43,889 nucleotides of DNA from an uncultured Bacilli bacterium (GCA_947628525.1 CANRAE010000003.1:1-43889); one strand, 5' to 3'. Positions 25,427 to 34,358 are shown, counted from the first letter of the stretch. A program made the numbers and translations. Notes: generated from the letters alone by a model not told the origin.

Positions 25427-26377
25427 ATGACAGTTATTTCAATGAATTATTTATTAGAAGCTGGTGTTCATTTTGGACATCAAAAAAGAAGATGGAATCC
25501 TAAGATGGGAGAATATATCTTCACATCTCGTGATGATATCTATATTATCGATTTACAAAAAACAGTAAAGAAAATCGAAGAAGCATATGAAGCAATGAAA
25601 GAAATTGCTGAAAAAGAAGGAAAAGTATTATTTGTTGGTACTAAAAAGCAAGCCCAAGAAGCTGCTGAAGAGTGTGCTAATAGAACTAATATGTATTTTG
25701 TTAATGAAAGATGGTTAGGTGGAACACTAACTAACTTTAAAACCATTAGATCAAGAGTAAAAAGATTAGAAGAAATTGAAAAAATGGAACAAGATGGAAC
25801 ATTTAATTTATTACCTAAAAAAGAAGTAATTAAAATTAAAAAAGAATATGATAAATTAAATAGAAATTTACGTGGAATAAGAGCAATGACTAAATTACCA
25901 GATGCTTTGGTAATAGTTGATCCAAGAAAAGAAGAAAACGCTATTAAAGAAGCACGTATTTTACATATTCCGGTATTTGGTGTTGTAGATACTAACTGTG
26001 ATCCTGATATGGTTGATTATGTTATTCCTGGTAATGATGATGCCGTAAGAAGTGTTAAAGTAATGTTAGGTGCTCTAACTAATGCGATTGCCGAAGTTAA
26101 CGGTAATGAAATTATTGATTATATTACTGAGGATGAAAAAAACAAAGAACCTAAAAAGGACAAGAAAAAAGATTTAGAAGAAACATCTAATGAAGAAGAA
26201 GTAGAAAAAGATAGTGAAAAACCAGTTAAAGTTGACGATGTTATTGAAGAAATTGTTAAACCTACTAAGGATTTAGATGCTATGAATTTAACAGAATTAA
26301 AAGAAATGGCTAAAATCAAAGGAATTAAAGGATATTCCAAAATGAAAAAAGATGAACTTATTGAAGTTCTAAAATAG
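25427..26377 (+). CDS. rpsB: 30S ribosomal protein uS2 with a C-terminal SAP/Rho-N-like extension
   Basis: uS2 sits on the 30S back near the head. The start [19 protein letters not shown], and later [13 protein letters not shown] and [12 protein letters not shown], are diagnostic. I chose ATG 25427 rather than GTG 25403 because it gives the family N-terminus and follows AAAGGGA. After about residue 230 the protein continues with an acidic and basic linker and a tail [20 protein letters not shown]...[11 protein letters not shown] that matches the tail of bL20 in this window. With 316 residues it exceeds usual bacterial uS2. tsf follows at 17 bp. Confidence 0.96.
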   Translation: MTVISMNYLLEAGVHFGHQKRRWNPKMGEYIFTSRDDIYIIDLQKTVKKIEEAYEAMKEIAEKEGKVLFVGTKKQAQEAAEECANRTNMYFVNERWLGGTLTNFKTIRSRVKRLEEIEKMEQDGTFNLLPKKEVIKIKKEYDKLNRNLRGIRAMTKLPDALVIVDPRKEENAIKEARILHIPVFGVVDTNCDPDMVDYVIPGNDDAVRSVKVMLGALTNAIAEVNGNEIIDYITEDEKNKEPKKDKKKDLEETSNEEEVEKDSEKPVKVDDVIEEIVKPTKDLDAMNLTELKEMAKIKGIKGYSKMKKDELIEVLK

Positions 26378-26394
26378 AATAGAAGGAGAATATT

Positions 26395-27273
26395 ATGTTT
26401 AGTGCAAGTGATATAAAATCTTTAAGAGAAAGAACAGGAGCAGGAATGCTTGACTGTAAAAAAGCCTTAGAAGAAGCACAAGGTAATATGGATAAAGCTA
26501 TTGATTGGTTACGTGAAAAAGGAATTTCGAAAGCTGCTAAAAAAGAATCACGTATTGCGGCAGAAGGATTAAGTGAAATTATTATTCAAGGTAATAAAGC
26601 AGTTATTTTGGAAGTAAATAGTGAAACTGATTTTGTTGCTAAAAACGATGAATTTAAAAAGTTTGTTAGTACTATTGGGCAAGCTATTGTTGAAAGTGAT
26701 GCTAAAAGTATGGAAGATGCTTTGAGTTTATCTACTAGTGAAGGTATTATTAGTGATTATTTGGTTAATATGATTGCTAAAATAGGTGAAAAAATAAGTT
26801 TTAGAAGATTTGCTTTAGTTACTAAGAATGATGATGAAGTATTTGGTAGTTATTCACATATGGGTGGTAAAATTAGTGTTCTTACAGTTTTAAAAGGTAC
26901 TACTAGTGATGTAGCTAAAGATGTAAGTATGCATGTTGCGGCAATGCGTCCTTTATATCTAAAAAGAGAAGAAGTTCCAGAAGATGTACTTGAACATGAA
27001 AAAGGAATTATTAAAGAACAGGCTATTAATGAAGGAAAACCAGCTGATATTGCTGAAAAAATGGTTAATGGTAGAATTAATAAATTCTTTAAAGAAATTT
27101 GTTTAGTTGAGCAACCTTTTGTTAAAGATCCAGATATATCTGTTGGTGAATATGTAAAAAATAATGGTGGCGAACTTATTTCCATGACTCGTTATGAAGT
27201 AGGAGAAGGAATCGAAAAAAGAAAAGATGATTTTGCGAGTGAAGTAATGAACCAAGTAAACGGAACTAATTAA
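26395..27273 (+). CDS. tsf: Elongation factor Ts
   Basis: EF-Ts exchanges GDP on EF-Tu. The N-terminus has [20 protein letters not shown] and the conserved [14 protein letters not shown]. The C-terminal dimerisation half includes [19 protein letters not shown] and VEQPFVKDP. Its 292 residues match the family. GAAGGAG precedes the ATG. It ends the ribosomal cluster with a strong terminator. Confidence 0.97.
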   Translation: MFSASDIKSLRERTGAGMLDCKKALEEAQGNMDKAIDWLREKGISKAAKKESRIAAEGLSEIIIQGNKAVILEVNSETDFVAKNDEFKKFVSTIGQAIVESDAKSMEDALSLSTSEGIISDYLVNMIAKIGEKISFRRFALVTKNDDEVFGSYSHMGGKISVLTVLKGTTSDVAKDVSMHVAAMRPLYLKREEVPEDVLEHEKGIIKEQAINEGKPADIAEKMVNGRINKFFKEICLVEQPFVKDPDISVGEYVKNNGGELISMTRYEVGEGIEKRKDDFASEVMNQVNGTN

Positions 27274-27296
27274 GAGATGAAAAATCTCTTTTTTTT
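27272..27296 (+). terminator. Intrinsic terminator of the rpsB-tsf unit
   Basis: AAGAGAT-GAAAA-ATCTCTT followed by eight T, directly at the tsf stop codon. Confidence 0.9.
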
Positions 27297-27306
27297 ATTA
27301 TCTTTG

Positions 27307-27335
27307 TTGTAAAAAGTAATTTTTTGTGTTATCCT
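27307..27335 (+). promoter_or_regulatory. Promoter of the second surface protein gene
   Basis: TTGTAA and TATCCT are 17 bases apart, with TGT giving an extended -10 element. Confidence 0.5.
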
Positions 27336-27370
27336 AATAGTGTATTAAGATAAACTAAGGAGTTGATATT

Positions 27371-28555
27371 ATGAAAAAGAATTGGGTTAAAGTAATTCTA
27401 GTGATTGTAGTTTGTTTCTTATCTATTATAAAGGTTGATGCTGTAAGTGGTGATTTTTCGGTTAAAATGCCACCATCTCCTTATATCGATGGCCAAACAA
27501 AAGTTGTTATTACTGGGGTTGAAAACTATAAGCTTTATAGCCAATTTATAAAAATTGATGATAATAAATATAATGCAATATATAATGCTGTAAATAATTA
27601 TAACCAGTTATATAAAGAATATGAGACATACTATAAGAACGCACCTAACCAAGAGGATTATGAAGCAGGTGAGACTGATAAAAGTTATGAAGAAGCAGTT
27701 AGGGAATATACCGCTAAATTAAATGAATATAAAAAGAATGTTGGCGACGCTCTTCAAAAAGTATATGATGAACTTCCAGATTTTAATGAAGAAAATTGGA
27801 GTGAGATGAAAGACGATATTATTACTTTCCCAAAAGATTTTAAAGAAGATGATCGTGCGGTTCTTTATGTTAAACTTGATAATAAAGATACCGAAAAAGT
27901 TTCATATGGTTTTTCAGTAATTACTAACAAAGGTGGTAGTGGTAGTACTTCTGATACACCAACGGAAGATGAGCTATCTATATGGGATCAATTAGTTTCT
28001 GGAATTATCAATAATAAAACTATTTCTGAAACCTATAAAAAAGGTGAATATACTGTAACTTTTGATAATGATATTCGTACAATTTTAAAAATTAAAATTG
28101 TTAAAGATAGTGATGGTACAACTTATCAATTATCTTTAAATTATGATAATGGTATTGTAACTTATCAAACACCAACTACTGAGCCAGAACGTTATGAATT
28201 AGTTCACAAAAATATTATTAATGTTGTCTTAGAGGAAATTGCTGAAATATATGGATATAATTCTAAGGAATTTATTAATTGGATTATGACCCATAAAGAT
28301 TTGACTATGGCTAATAATGGTATCGAATATAAAGCAGAAACTAAGGACGTTGAAAATACAAAAGTAACATTCATTAATGATTTAAAAGTTGATATTATTA
28401 ATGGTATTAAGGGATTTACCAATGGTACTAGTGAGGATGATGAAAAAAATCCTAGTACTAGCGATTTATCAATGTATGCTGTGTTTGGAGCATTAATAGT
28501 AGTTGTAAGTATGGGAGTAATTTCATATCGCCGATTAAGTAATAATGCTGAATAA
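27371..28555 (+). CDS. Secreted surface protein with variant sorting-signal-like tail
   Basis: The 394-residue protein has a signal peptide ending near VDA (about 25). A Tyr/Asn/Lys-rich helical region follows at about 60-130, then an acidic domain, then a Gly/Ser linker. The end is KNPSTSDLSMYAVFGALIVV with SYRRL at the terminus. This has the form of a wall-sorting signal (motif, hydrophobic helix, basic end), and NPSTS resembles the NPSTG of the protein at 21203 but lacks the glycine that sortases usually need. It might therefore stay membrane-anchored. The function is unknown. AAGGAG precedes the ATG. Confidence 0.65.
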   Translation: MKKNWVKVILVIVVCFLSIIKVDAVSGDFSVKMPPSPYIDGQTKVVITGVENYKLYSQFIKIDDNKYNAIYNAVNNYNQLYKEYETYYKNAPNQEDYEAGETDKSYEEAVREYTAKLNEYKKNVGDALQKVYDELPDFNEENWSEMKDDIITFPKDFKEDDRAVLYVKLDNKDTEKVSYGFSVITNKGGSGSTSDTPTEDELSIWDQLVSGIINNKTISETYKKGEYTVTFDNDIRTILKIKIVKDSDGTTYQLSLNYDNGIVTYQTPTTEPERYELVHKNIINVVLEEIAEIYGYNSKEFINWIMTHKDLTMANNGIEYKAETKDVENTKVTFINDLKVDIINGIKGFTNGTSEDDEKNPSTSDLSMYAVFGALIVVVSMGVISYRRLSNNAE

Positions 28556-28556
28556 T

Positions 28557-28582
28557 AAAAGCTTCTTATGAAGCTTTTTTTT
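28557..28582 (+). terminator. Intrinsic terminator of the second surface protein gene
   Basis: AAAAGCTTC-TTAT-GAAGCTTTT with eight T at and after the 3' arm. Confidence 0.9.
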
Positions 28583-28625
28583 GTCAAATCATGATTAAAA
28601 CTTTGTCAATAGCAAGAGTATATCA

Positions 28626-28654
28626 TTGCTTTATTAATTAAGTTATTTTATACT
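28626..28654 (+). promoter_or_regulatory. Promoter of the 28686 gene
   Basis: TTGCTT and TATACT are separated by exactly 17 bases, about 30 bases before the start codon. Confidence 0.5.
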
Positions 28655-28685
28655 TGTTATAGGTTTAAATAATAGGTGGATGGAT

Positions 28686-29336
28686 ATGAGTAACAAGGAA
28701 GTTATGAAATTAAAATATTTATCTTTTATTTTATTAATTATAGGACTATTTTTAATATCTTATGGTGTTTATCACTTAGATGATAAAGATACGAATCAAA
28801 TAAATCCCAACCTTGAAAGTAATGATTTTAATAACAACGAAGAGTTTAGAGATTATTTATGGATAATTAATAGTCGATATTATTTATATTTGTATAGTGA
28901 TAATACATTTAGTTTATATTTAAATGATAGTAATCATAATGATAATTATTCATTAGGTACTTATGAAGTATATAGTGGTAATGATGCAATTACATATATT
29001 AGTGAAGATTTAAGTACATATGGTGTTACTAGGGAAATGTTATTACAAAATATTGATGACTATCGCAAACAAACAAATGATCCTGATATATTAAAACATT
29101 TTTATGCTTTAAGCCTAAATCATCAATATGTGTTAATTGATGGTGAAAAATCTTTTTGGAAGCCAACTCCTTATTATGGATATTATTTTAATAATTATAA
29201 TTCAACTTTTGTGAATATGAATAATAATGATTTTAATAATTTTGTACGTTTGGAAAAACTTTATGATGAAAAGTTTTTACCAGAGCATTTTGTAGAATCA
29301 TTCCCTTTAAAGCAAGTTCATTATAGTTATGATTGA
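28686..29336 (+). CDS. Membrane-anchored extracytoplasmic protein, unknown
   Basis: The 216-residue protein has one N-terminal membrane helix (LSFILLIIGLFLISYGVY) and an outer domain very rich in Asn, Asp and Tyr. No cysteine of a lipobox is present. The segment RYYLYLYSDNTFSLYLND followed by LGTYEVYSGNDAITYI resembles small beta-barrel domains that recur in exported proteins of gut Firmicutes, but this is a weak impression. The track's ATG at 28680 directly abuts AGGTGG; the next in-frame ATG, 6 bases further, is better placed. The gene is followed by a SEDS protein with its own extended -10 promoter. The function is unknown. Confidence 0.55.
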   Translation: MSNKEVMKLKYLSFILLIIGLFLISYGVYHLDDKDTNQINPNLESNDFNNNEEFRDYLWIINSRYYLYLYSDNTFSLYLNDSNHNDNYSLGTYEVYSGNDAITYISEDLSTYGVTREMLLQNIDDYRKQTNDPDILKHFYALSLNHQYVLIDGEKSFWKPTPYYGYYFNNYNSTFVNMNNNDFNNFVRLEKLYDEKFLPEHFVESFPLKQVHYSYD

Positions 29337-29362
29337 TCGTAGTATAAAAGTTATTAAATTTA

Positions 29363-29371
29363 TGTTATAAT
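29363..29371 (+). promoter_or_regulatory. Extended -10 promoter of the SEDS gene
   Basis: TGT-TATAAT lies about 20 bases before the ATG. No clear -35 is seen. Confidence 0.5.
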
Positions 29372-29392
29372 AAAAAAATAGGAAGTGATCAC

Positions 29393-30523
29393 ATGAAGAT
29401 TTTACGTCATATTGATAAATGGTTACTATTATGGACCGTTGTTCTTTTTGTCATTGGGTTAGTAATGGTTTTTTCAGCATCTAATGTGGCGGCTTTTATG
29501 CGTTATTCATCAAGTCCTTATCGTTTTGTTATAAGACAAGCTGTTTTTTTATTAGTAGGGTTAATACTAGCTTTAATTGCTATTAGATTTTCAACTAGTT
29601 TTTATGGCTTTATTTCTTGGCCAGGTCTTTTAGCAATAACCGTTATTTTAGCAGCAGTTTTGCTTTATGGTAAAATTGCTAATGGAGCTTCTTCTTGGAT
29701 TAGAATAGGTATATTTACTTTTCAACCAAGTGAATTTGTTAAAATTATTATGATTGTCTGGATGGCTAGTTTTTATGATATAAATAGACATCGCTTAAAT
29801 AGTTATAAAGTTAGTCTATTTCCCTTAGTATTATGTGCTGTTATTGTTGGTTTAATATTATTACAACCAGATATGGGAACAGCTATTATCTTTTTAGGTA
29901 TAGTTGGATTTATTTTTTTATTAGTACCAATTGACTTTAAAATTAAAGTAAAAACCGTTTTAATTGTTTTAGCAATAGCTTTAATAGGAGCCATTATTAT
30001 AATAGCTAGTGGTAATACTTTGCTTTTTAAACATCAAATCAATCGTTTTAATTTTACTAATCCATGTAGCGAAGAAAATTTTTATGATCAAGGTAATCAA
30101 GTTTGTAATGGTTATATTGCCATGAATAATGGAGGATTATTTGGTAAAGGCTTAGGTAATAGTACTCAAAAATATCTGTATTTACCAGACTCACATACTG
30201 ATTTTATTTTCCCAATCATTATTGAAGAATTAGGACTAGTTTTTGGTTGCTTTATATTACTGATTTATTTTTTAGTATTAACGAGAATTATTGTTATTGG
30301 TAATAGTAGTCATAATAAGCGAAATGCTATTATGTGTTATGGTATAGCTTTTTATCTTTTCTTGCATATTATTATTAATTTAATGGGAGTAACAGGTTTA
30401 ATTCCTATGACAGGTGTTCCTTTACCATTCCTTAGTTATGGGGGAAGTTTTACTATTTGTTTAGTGGTTGCTCTTACTATTGTGCAACGAGTGGCTATTG
30501 AAAATAAGTTAAAAAAAGGATAA
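29393..30523 (+). CDS. SEDS-family peptidoglycan glycosyltransferase (FtsW/RodA type)
   Basis: SEDS proteins polymerise lipid II for the septum or side wall, partnered with a class B PBP. About ten membrane helices are predicted in 376 residues. Diagnostic motifs are GLVMVFSAS, GASSWIRIGIFTFQPSEFVK, LLQPDMGTAIIF and the C-terminal GVPLPFLSYGGSF. The outer loop LPDSHTDFIFPIIIEELG holds the conserved aspartate and glutamate. QPSEF and the ending favour FtsW, but RodA cannot be excluded. The presence of this gene implies a walled cell, which argues against a Mollicute. No PBP gene is adjacent. Confidence 0.92.
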   Translation: MKILRHIDKWLLLWTVVLFVIGLVMVFSASNVAAFMRYSSSPYRFVIRQAVFLLVGLILALIAIRFSTSFYGFISWPGLLAITVILAAVLLYGKIANGASSWIRIGIFTFQPSEFVKIIMIVWMASFYDINRHRLNSYKVSLFPLVLCAVIVGLILLQPDMGTAIIFLGIVGFIFLLVPIDFKIKVKTVLIVLAIALIGAIIIIASGNTLLFKHQINRFNFTNPCSEENFYDQGNQVCNGYIAMNNGGLFGKGLGNSTQKYLYLPDSHTDFIFPIIIEELGLVFGCFILLIYFLVLTRIIVIGNSSHNKRNAIMCYGIAFYLFLHIIINLMGVTGLIPMTGVPLPFLSYGGSFTICLVVALTIVQRVAIENKLKKG

Positions 30524-30552
30524 TTTTATAAGGAAAAAGGATATAAAAAAAG

Positions 30553-30582
30553 AATAATCTTCTTAGAGGAGGTTATTTTTTT
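30553..30582 (+). terminator. Terminator-like hairpin containing the comEA ribosome binding site
   Basis: AATAATCTTC-TTAGA-GGAGGTTATT (two G-T pairs) is followed by seven T and then directly by the comEA ATG. The GGAGG that serves comEA is in the 3' arm, so the hairpin could stop transcription or hide the site. Confidence 0.55.
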
Positions 30583-31290
30583 ATGAATTTTTTGGAAAAA
30601 TTGAAAGAAAGCTTTTTTAATAATATTATTATTTATGGGTGTCTTTTATTAATGATGGTTGTTTCATTAAGTGTTAATTTTCTTGGTTATAATCATCTGG
30701 ATAAAAAATATGCGTTTATTAATACTATTCAAAATGATAACGAACAAGAAATAAGTATTAATGATAATAGTGAAAGACCCTATAAGGTAGAAATTAAAGG
30801 AGAGGTTGTAAATCCTGGCGTTTATGAAGTAGCAAGTGATAGTCGCGTTATTGATGTTATTGAATTAGCTGGTGGTTTATTGAGTGATGCTGATACTAGT
30901 GTTAATAATTTAGGTAAATTAGTAGAAGATGAAATGGTAATTATTATTTATAGTCAAGAAGAAGTAAAAAATTTTAATAGTGTAGTGCAGAGTGAAGAAG
31001 AAAAAAATAGTAAATGTAGTAATTTTAGTGCCATTCAAAATGATAGTTGTATAGAAAGTAATAATAATGATCGTGATCAAAAGAATGTAACTGTAAATAA
31101 AATTTCGATAAATAAAGCATCTAAGGAAGAATTAATGAGTTTATCTGGCATAGGGGAAGCTAAAGCGACAAGTATAATTGCATATCGCAATACAAATGGA
31201 TCTTTTAAAACAATTGAAGAGATCATGAAGGTATCAGGTATCGGTGAATCAGTTTTTGCCAAAATTAAAGATTATATTACTGTCGAATAA
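30583..31290 (+). CDS. comEA: Competence protein ComEA (DNA receptor)
   Basis: ComEA binds double-stranded DNA at the outer membrane face and passes it to ComEC. The 235-residue protein has one membrane helix (about 13-33), an SLBB domain (VEIKGEVVNPGVYEVASDSRV, AGGLLSDADTS) and a C-terminal helix-hairpin-helix pair (INKASKEELMSLSGIGEAKA, VSGIGESVFAKIKDYI). This is the standard Gram-positive order. It is followed by comEC, which overlaps its 3' end by about 47 bases. The ribosome binding site is part of a hairpin with a T run, so expression is probably tightly controlled. Confidence 0.96.
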   Translation: MNFLEKLKESFFNNIIIYGCLLLMMVVSLSVNFLGYNHLDKKYAFINTIQNDNEQEISINDNSERPYKVEIKGEVVNPGVYEVASDSRVIDVIELAGGLLSDADTSVNNLGKLVEDEMVIIIYSQEEVKNFNSVVQSEEEKNSKCSNFSAIQNDSCIESNNNDRDQKNVTVNKISINKASKEELMSLSGIGEAKATSIIAYRNTNGSFKTIEEIMKVSGIGESVFAKIKDYITVE

Positions 31291-33355
31291 AACTTTTAAA
31301 GTCTTTTTCTTAATTGCTTTAATTTATGCTTTATTAATTACTAAATTTATTAATTTTAAAAGTAAATATAATTCTAATGATAATGTATTTAATGTCCAAA
31401 TAATAGATATTTATGTTGATGGTGATTATTTACGTTTAACTTTGAATGGTAAAGAAAAATTACAAGGAACATATTATTTTGAAAGTTTAGAAGAAAAAGA
31501 TTCATTTTTACAGCAATATCGTTGTGGTGATTATATAAAAATAAAAGGTTCTCTACAAAAGCCAAGCAATAATACTAATTTTAATTTATTTAACTATCGT
31601 CAATACTTAGAATATAACCATATTTACTATCTTTTAAAGATCGATAATTATAAATTAATAAAACATAATATAAATCCTTTTTATTATTTGAAAAATAAAG
31701 TAATTGACTATATTGAAAAAAGTCAATATTCTAATTCCTATTTAAAGACTTTTATTTTAGGTAATAATGATTATCTTGATTCTAATATTCAAAACGTTTA
31801 TCAAAAGATAGGGATTAATCATTTATTTGCTATATCAGGGATGCATATATATTTACTAACTTTTTTACTTATTTCTTTATTAAGAAAAATACATTTAAAA
31901 GAGAAAGTCATATTTGTTGTCATGCTTCCTTTTCTTATTTTTTATATGTTCTTAACTTCTTTTATTCCTTCCGTCGTACGAGCAAGTATCTTTTTTATTC
32001 TCACTTTTTTTAATCGTTTAATAAATAATAAAATGAATCTTATCGATCTAGCTTTATTAACTTTATCTATTATGATACTTATTAATCCTTTTCTTATTTA
32101 TAATATAAGTTTTCTTTATTCAAGTATTACTAGTACTAGTTTAATTATTTTTTATAAAAAAATTAATAACCATAAAAATTATTTTAGTAAATTATTAGTA
32201 GTATCTATCATATCTTTTTTAGTTTCTTTACCTATTTCTATATATTATTTTTCTCAGTTTAATTTATTATCCATAATTTATAATATAGTCTTTGTTCCTT
32301 TAATTAGCTTTATTATTTATCCATTTGCGATCATAACTTTTTTAATTCCTAGATTAGATCCTATTTTCTTTTGGCTTATTAATATTTTAGAAACATTAGC
32401 TAATATATTTAGTCATATACCAACTATTATTATTATGAAAAAACCTATTTTTCTTATATTACTAATCTATTACTCTTTAATTTATGCCTTTTTATTTACA
32501 AATAATAAAAAATTATTGTTCTTTTTAATAGTACTTTGGTTTATTCATTACCATTATAATTTCTTTTTTAAGAGCAATATGGTAATTATGTTAGATGTTG
32601 GGCAAGGGGATAGTATTTTATTATTTTCCAATAATCAAGCAGCTTTAATTGATACCTCATCCCAAAATAATTATTCAAAAGACAAATGGCAGTTAAGAAA
32701 TACTAATAAAACAATTGTCGATAATATCACTATTCCTTTATTAAAATCCTTAGGTATTAGAAAATTAGATTATTTAATTCTTACACATGGTGATTTTGAT
32801 CATATGGGTGAAAGTATTAACTTAGTAAAGAATTTTAAAGTAAATAAAGTTATTTTGAATAATGATAATTATAATGATTTGGAGCAAAATCTAATCCAAG
32901 TACTATTAAAGGAAAAGATTCCATATTCTAATAATATTGATAGATTAAAGGTTGGTAATTATTATTTGTCTTTTTTAAATACACGGATTTATGATAATGA
33001 AAATGATAATTCCAATGTTATTTATTTTAAATATAATCAATATCAATTTCTTTTTATGGGTGATGCAGGTATTATTAAAGAAAATGATATACTAACTAAG
33101 TATAAATTAAAGAACATTACTTTTTTTAAAGTAGGACATCATGGATCAGATACATCATCAAGTTTATTCTTTATAAACACTATTAAACCACAATATAGCT
33201 TAATTTCTGTTGGTAAAAATAATCGTTATGGTCATCCTAAAAAGATAGTCTTAAAAAATTTAGCTAATTCTAAAATATATAGGACTGATTTAGATGGAAG
33301 TGTTATGATTAAATTGAAAGGTAACAAATATAAAATCATAAATTGTCCACCATAA
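31244..33355 (+). CDS. comEC: Competence protein ComEC/Rec2 (DNA channel)
   Basis: ComEC forms the membrane channel that takes in single-stranded DNA. The N-terminal outer domain (OB-like) lies between two membrane helices (about 20-160). The central Competence domain shows HLFAISGMHIYLL and about seven helices. The C-terminal metallo-beta-lactamase domain starts with MVIMLDVGQGDSILLF and has LTHGDFDHMGE and KVGHHGSDTSSS. All three parts are intact in 703 residues. The start is uncertain: GTG 31244 has only a weak AGGT, while TTG 31256 follows GGTGA at 8 bases. Either start overlaps comEA, so translation is probably coupled. Confidence 0.95.
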   Translation: MNQFLPKLKIILLSNKTFKVFFLIALIYALLITKFINFKSKYNSNDNVFNVQIIDIYVDGDYLRLTLNGKEKLQGTYYFESLEEKDSFLQQYRCGDYIKIKGSLQKPSNNTNFNLFNYRQYLEYNHIYYLLKIDNYKLIKHNINPFYYLKNKVIDYIEKSQYSNSYLKTFILGNNDYLDSNIQNVYQKIGINHLFAISGMHIYLLTFLLISLLRKIHLKEKVIFVVMLPFLIFYMFLTSFIPSVVRASIFFILTFFNRLINNKMNLIDLALLTLSIMILINPFLIYNISFLYSSITSTSLIIFYKKINNHKNYFSKLLVVSIISFLVSLPISIYYFSQFNLLSIIYNIVFVPLISFIIYPFAIITFLIPRLDPIFFWLINILETLANIFSHIPTIIIMKKPIFLILLIYYSLIYAFLFTNNKKLLFFLIVLWFIHYHYNFFFKSNMVIMLDVGQGDSILLFSNNQAALIDTSSQNNYSKDKWQLRNTNKTIVDNITIPLLKSLGIRKLDYLILTHGDFDHMGESINLVKNFKVNKVILNNDNYNDLEQNLIQVLLKEKIPYSNNIDRLKVGNYYLSFLNTRIYDNENDNSNVIYFKYNQYQFLFMGDAGIIKENDILTKYKLKNITFFKVGHHGSDTSSSLFFINTIKPQYSLISVGKNNRYGHPKKIVLKNLANSKIYRTDLDGSVMIKLKGNKYKIINCPP

Positions 33356-33360
33356 AAATT

Positions 33361-33391
33361 AAAGATTATTATGCTAAAAGAGTAATCTTTT
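33361..33391 (+). terminator. Intrinsic terminator of comEA-comEC
   Basis: AAAGATTA and TAATCTTT form an 8-bp stem with a 14-base loop, ending in four T. Confidence 0.65.
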
Positions 33392-33620
33392 GTTGATAAT
33401 AGTGATAAATATTATTGATAGTGTAATTATTAAATGCATATTATTTAATGAAGAAGATTTCATCAAGACGATATAATGTGTAAAGTTGACGTCAAAAAAG
33501 TTCAAAATATATTTTTGTGTTTAAAAGTGGTAACTTTTTAAAATATTGTCCATAATATATATTAGGACGCTTGCTAGCGTTTATATAGATTGAGGACTTT
33601 GGTCCTCTTTTTTTAGAAGG
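33392..33620 (+). other. Non-coding stretch with three consecutive hairpins ending in a terminator
   Basis: No ORF with a ribosome binding site is seen in this 320-bp gap. Hairpin 1 pairs GTCC and GGAC (33548-33568). Hairpin 2 is ACGCT-TGCT-AGCGT (33567-33580) and shares two bases with hairpin 1. Hairpin 3 is GAGGAC-TTTG-GTCCTC (33592-33607) followed by seven T. GTCC of hairpin 1 is complementary to GGAC of hairpin 3, so the forms may be exclusive. TTGACG at about 33485 is a possible -35 without a good -10. It may be a small RNA; it cannot be the leader of the HD gene unless read through, as that gene has its own promoter. Confidence 0.4.
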
Positions 33621-33649
33621 TTGAATTTTTCTTCTTGATGTGATATAAT
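33621..33649 (+). promoter_or_regulatory. Promoter of the HD-domain gene
   Basis: TTGAAT and TATAAT are separated by 17 bases, 27 bases before the ATG. Confidence 0.7.
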
Positions 33650-33675
33650 CGTTCTATACGCAAGAGGTGTAGGTA

Positions 33676-34188
33676 ATGGATATTAATAATAAATATGAAG
33701 ATAAAGAATATATGCATATAGTAAGTGATATTATTGATAATAATGAATTTAATAAAACCAAAAATATAATCCATCATGGCTTAAATCGTTTTGATCATTG
33801 TATGCGTGTATCATATTATTCATATAAAGTAACCAAAGCATTGAAGTTAGACTATAAAGAAGTAGCTCGTGCTGGTTTGTTACACGATTTTTTCTATTCT
33901 GATAATAGTGATATTGAACCAACAAAAAGACTAGATGTTTTAATTAATCATCCTAAATATGCTTTGATAAATGCTAAAAAATACTTTGATTTATCTTTAA
34001 AAGAAGAAAATATTATTGCATCTCATATGTTTCCTGTTTCTTTAACAGTACCAAGATATATAGAAAGCTGGATTGTTGACTTGGTTGATAATGTTGTTGC
34101 TATATGTGAAGCTTTTTATGCTGCTAGAAAATATGTAAGTTTAGCAATTAATTTTCTATTATTGGTAGTTATTAACTATTGGCGTTAA
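33676..34188 (+). CDS. HD-domain phosphohydrolase-like protein
   Basis: HD proteins are metal-dependent phosphohydrolases, often acting on nucleotides. The 170-residue protein has the first histidine in HHGLNRFDHCMRVSYYS, the HD pair in RAGLLHDFFYS, a further histidine pair region (HPKYALINA, ASHMFPVS) and the late aspartate in WIVDLVDNVVAICEAF, so all metal ligands of the fold seem present. The C-terminus is hydrophobic (INFLLLVVINYW), possibly membrane-associated. It resembles a common Firmicutes family of unknown substrate. It is monocistronic with a promoter and terminator. A GAGGTGTAGG site precedes the ATG. Confidence 0.8.
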   Translation: MDINNKYEDKEYMHIVSDIIDNNEFNKTKNIIHHGLNRFDHCMRVSYYSYKVTKALKLDYKEVARAGLLHDFFYSDNSDIEPTKRLDVLINHPKYALINAKKYFDLSLKEENIIASHMFPVSLTVPRYIESWIVDLVDNVVAICEAFYAARKYVSLAINFLLLVVINYWR

Positions 34189-34214
34189 AACAAATTAATA
34201 TTACTTAAAATAAA

Positions 34215-34238
34215 CGGCTTGTCAAAAGTCGCTTTTTT
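34215..34238 (+). terminator. Intrinsic terminator of the HD-domain gene
   Basis: CGGCTT-GTCAA-AAGTCG (one G-T pair) followed by C and six T. Confidence 0.7.
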
Positions 34239-34260
34239 AATGTGCTATCTCTTTGATGAA

Positions 34261-34300
34261 TATTAATAACATAAAAACGCACTTTTATCAAATGCGTTTT
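34261..34300. repeat. Copy 1 of a 40-bp direct repeat flanking the toxin-antitoxin module
   Basis: It matches 34621-34660 at a distance of exactly 360 bp, including an identical ten-base block ACTTTTATCA. In this copy AAAACGCA and TGCGTTTT form a perfect 8-bp inverted repeat, so it could work as a terminator on either strand. Confidence 0.6.
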
Positions 34301-34329
34301 CTAAATTGTCGAAATTTAATATAAAAGCA

Positions 34330-34358
34330 TTGTGTCAAAAACAAATGTTTGATATAAT
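34330..34358 (+). promoter_or_regulatory. Promoter of the putative toxin mRNA
   Basis: TTGTGT and TATAAT are separated by 17 bases. The start near 34365 coincides with AGGAACATTT, which can pair with the mRNA 3' end. Confidence 0.7.

Noticed and set aside
26119-27185. Minus-strand Ser-rich ORFs opposite rpsB and tsf
   Set aside because: Shadows of Lys/Glu-rich coding DNA on the other strand; no start signals.
33420-33520. Short ORF beginning ATGAAGAAGATTTCATC in the 33.4-kb gap
   Set aside because: It is only 11 codons and has no ribosome binding site.
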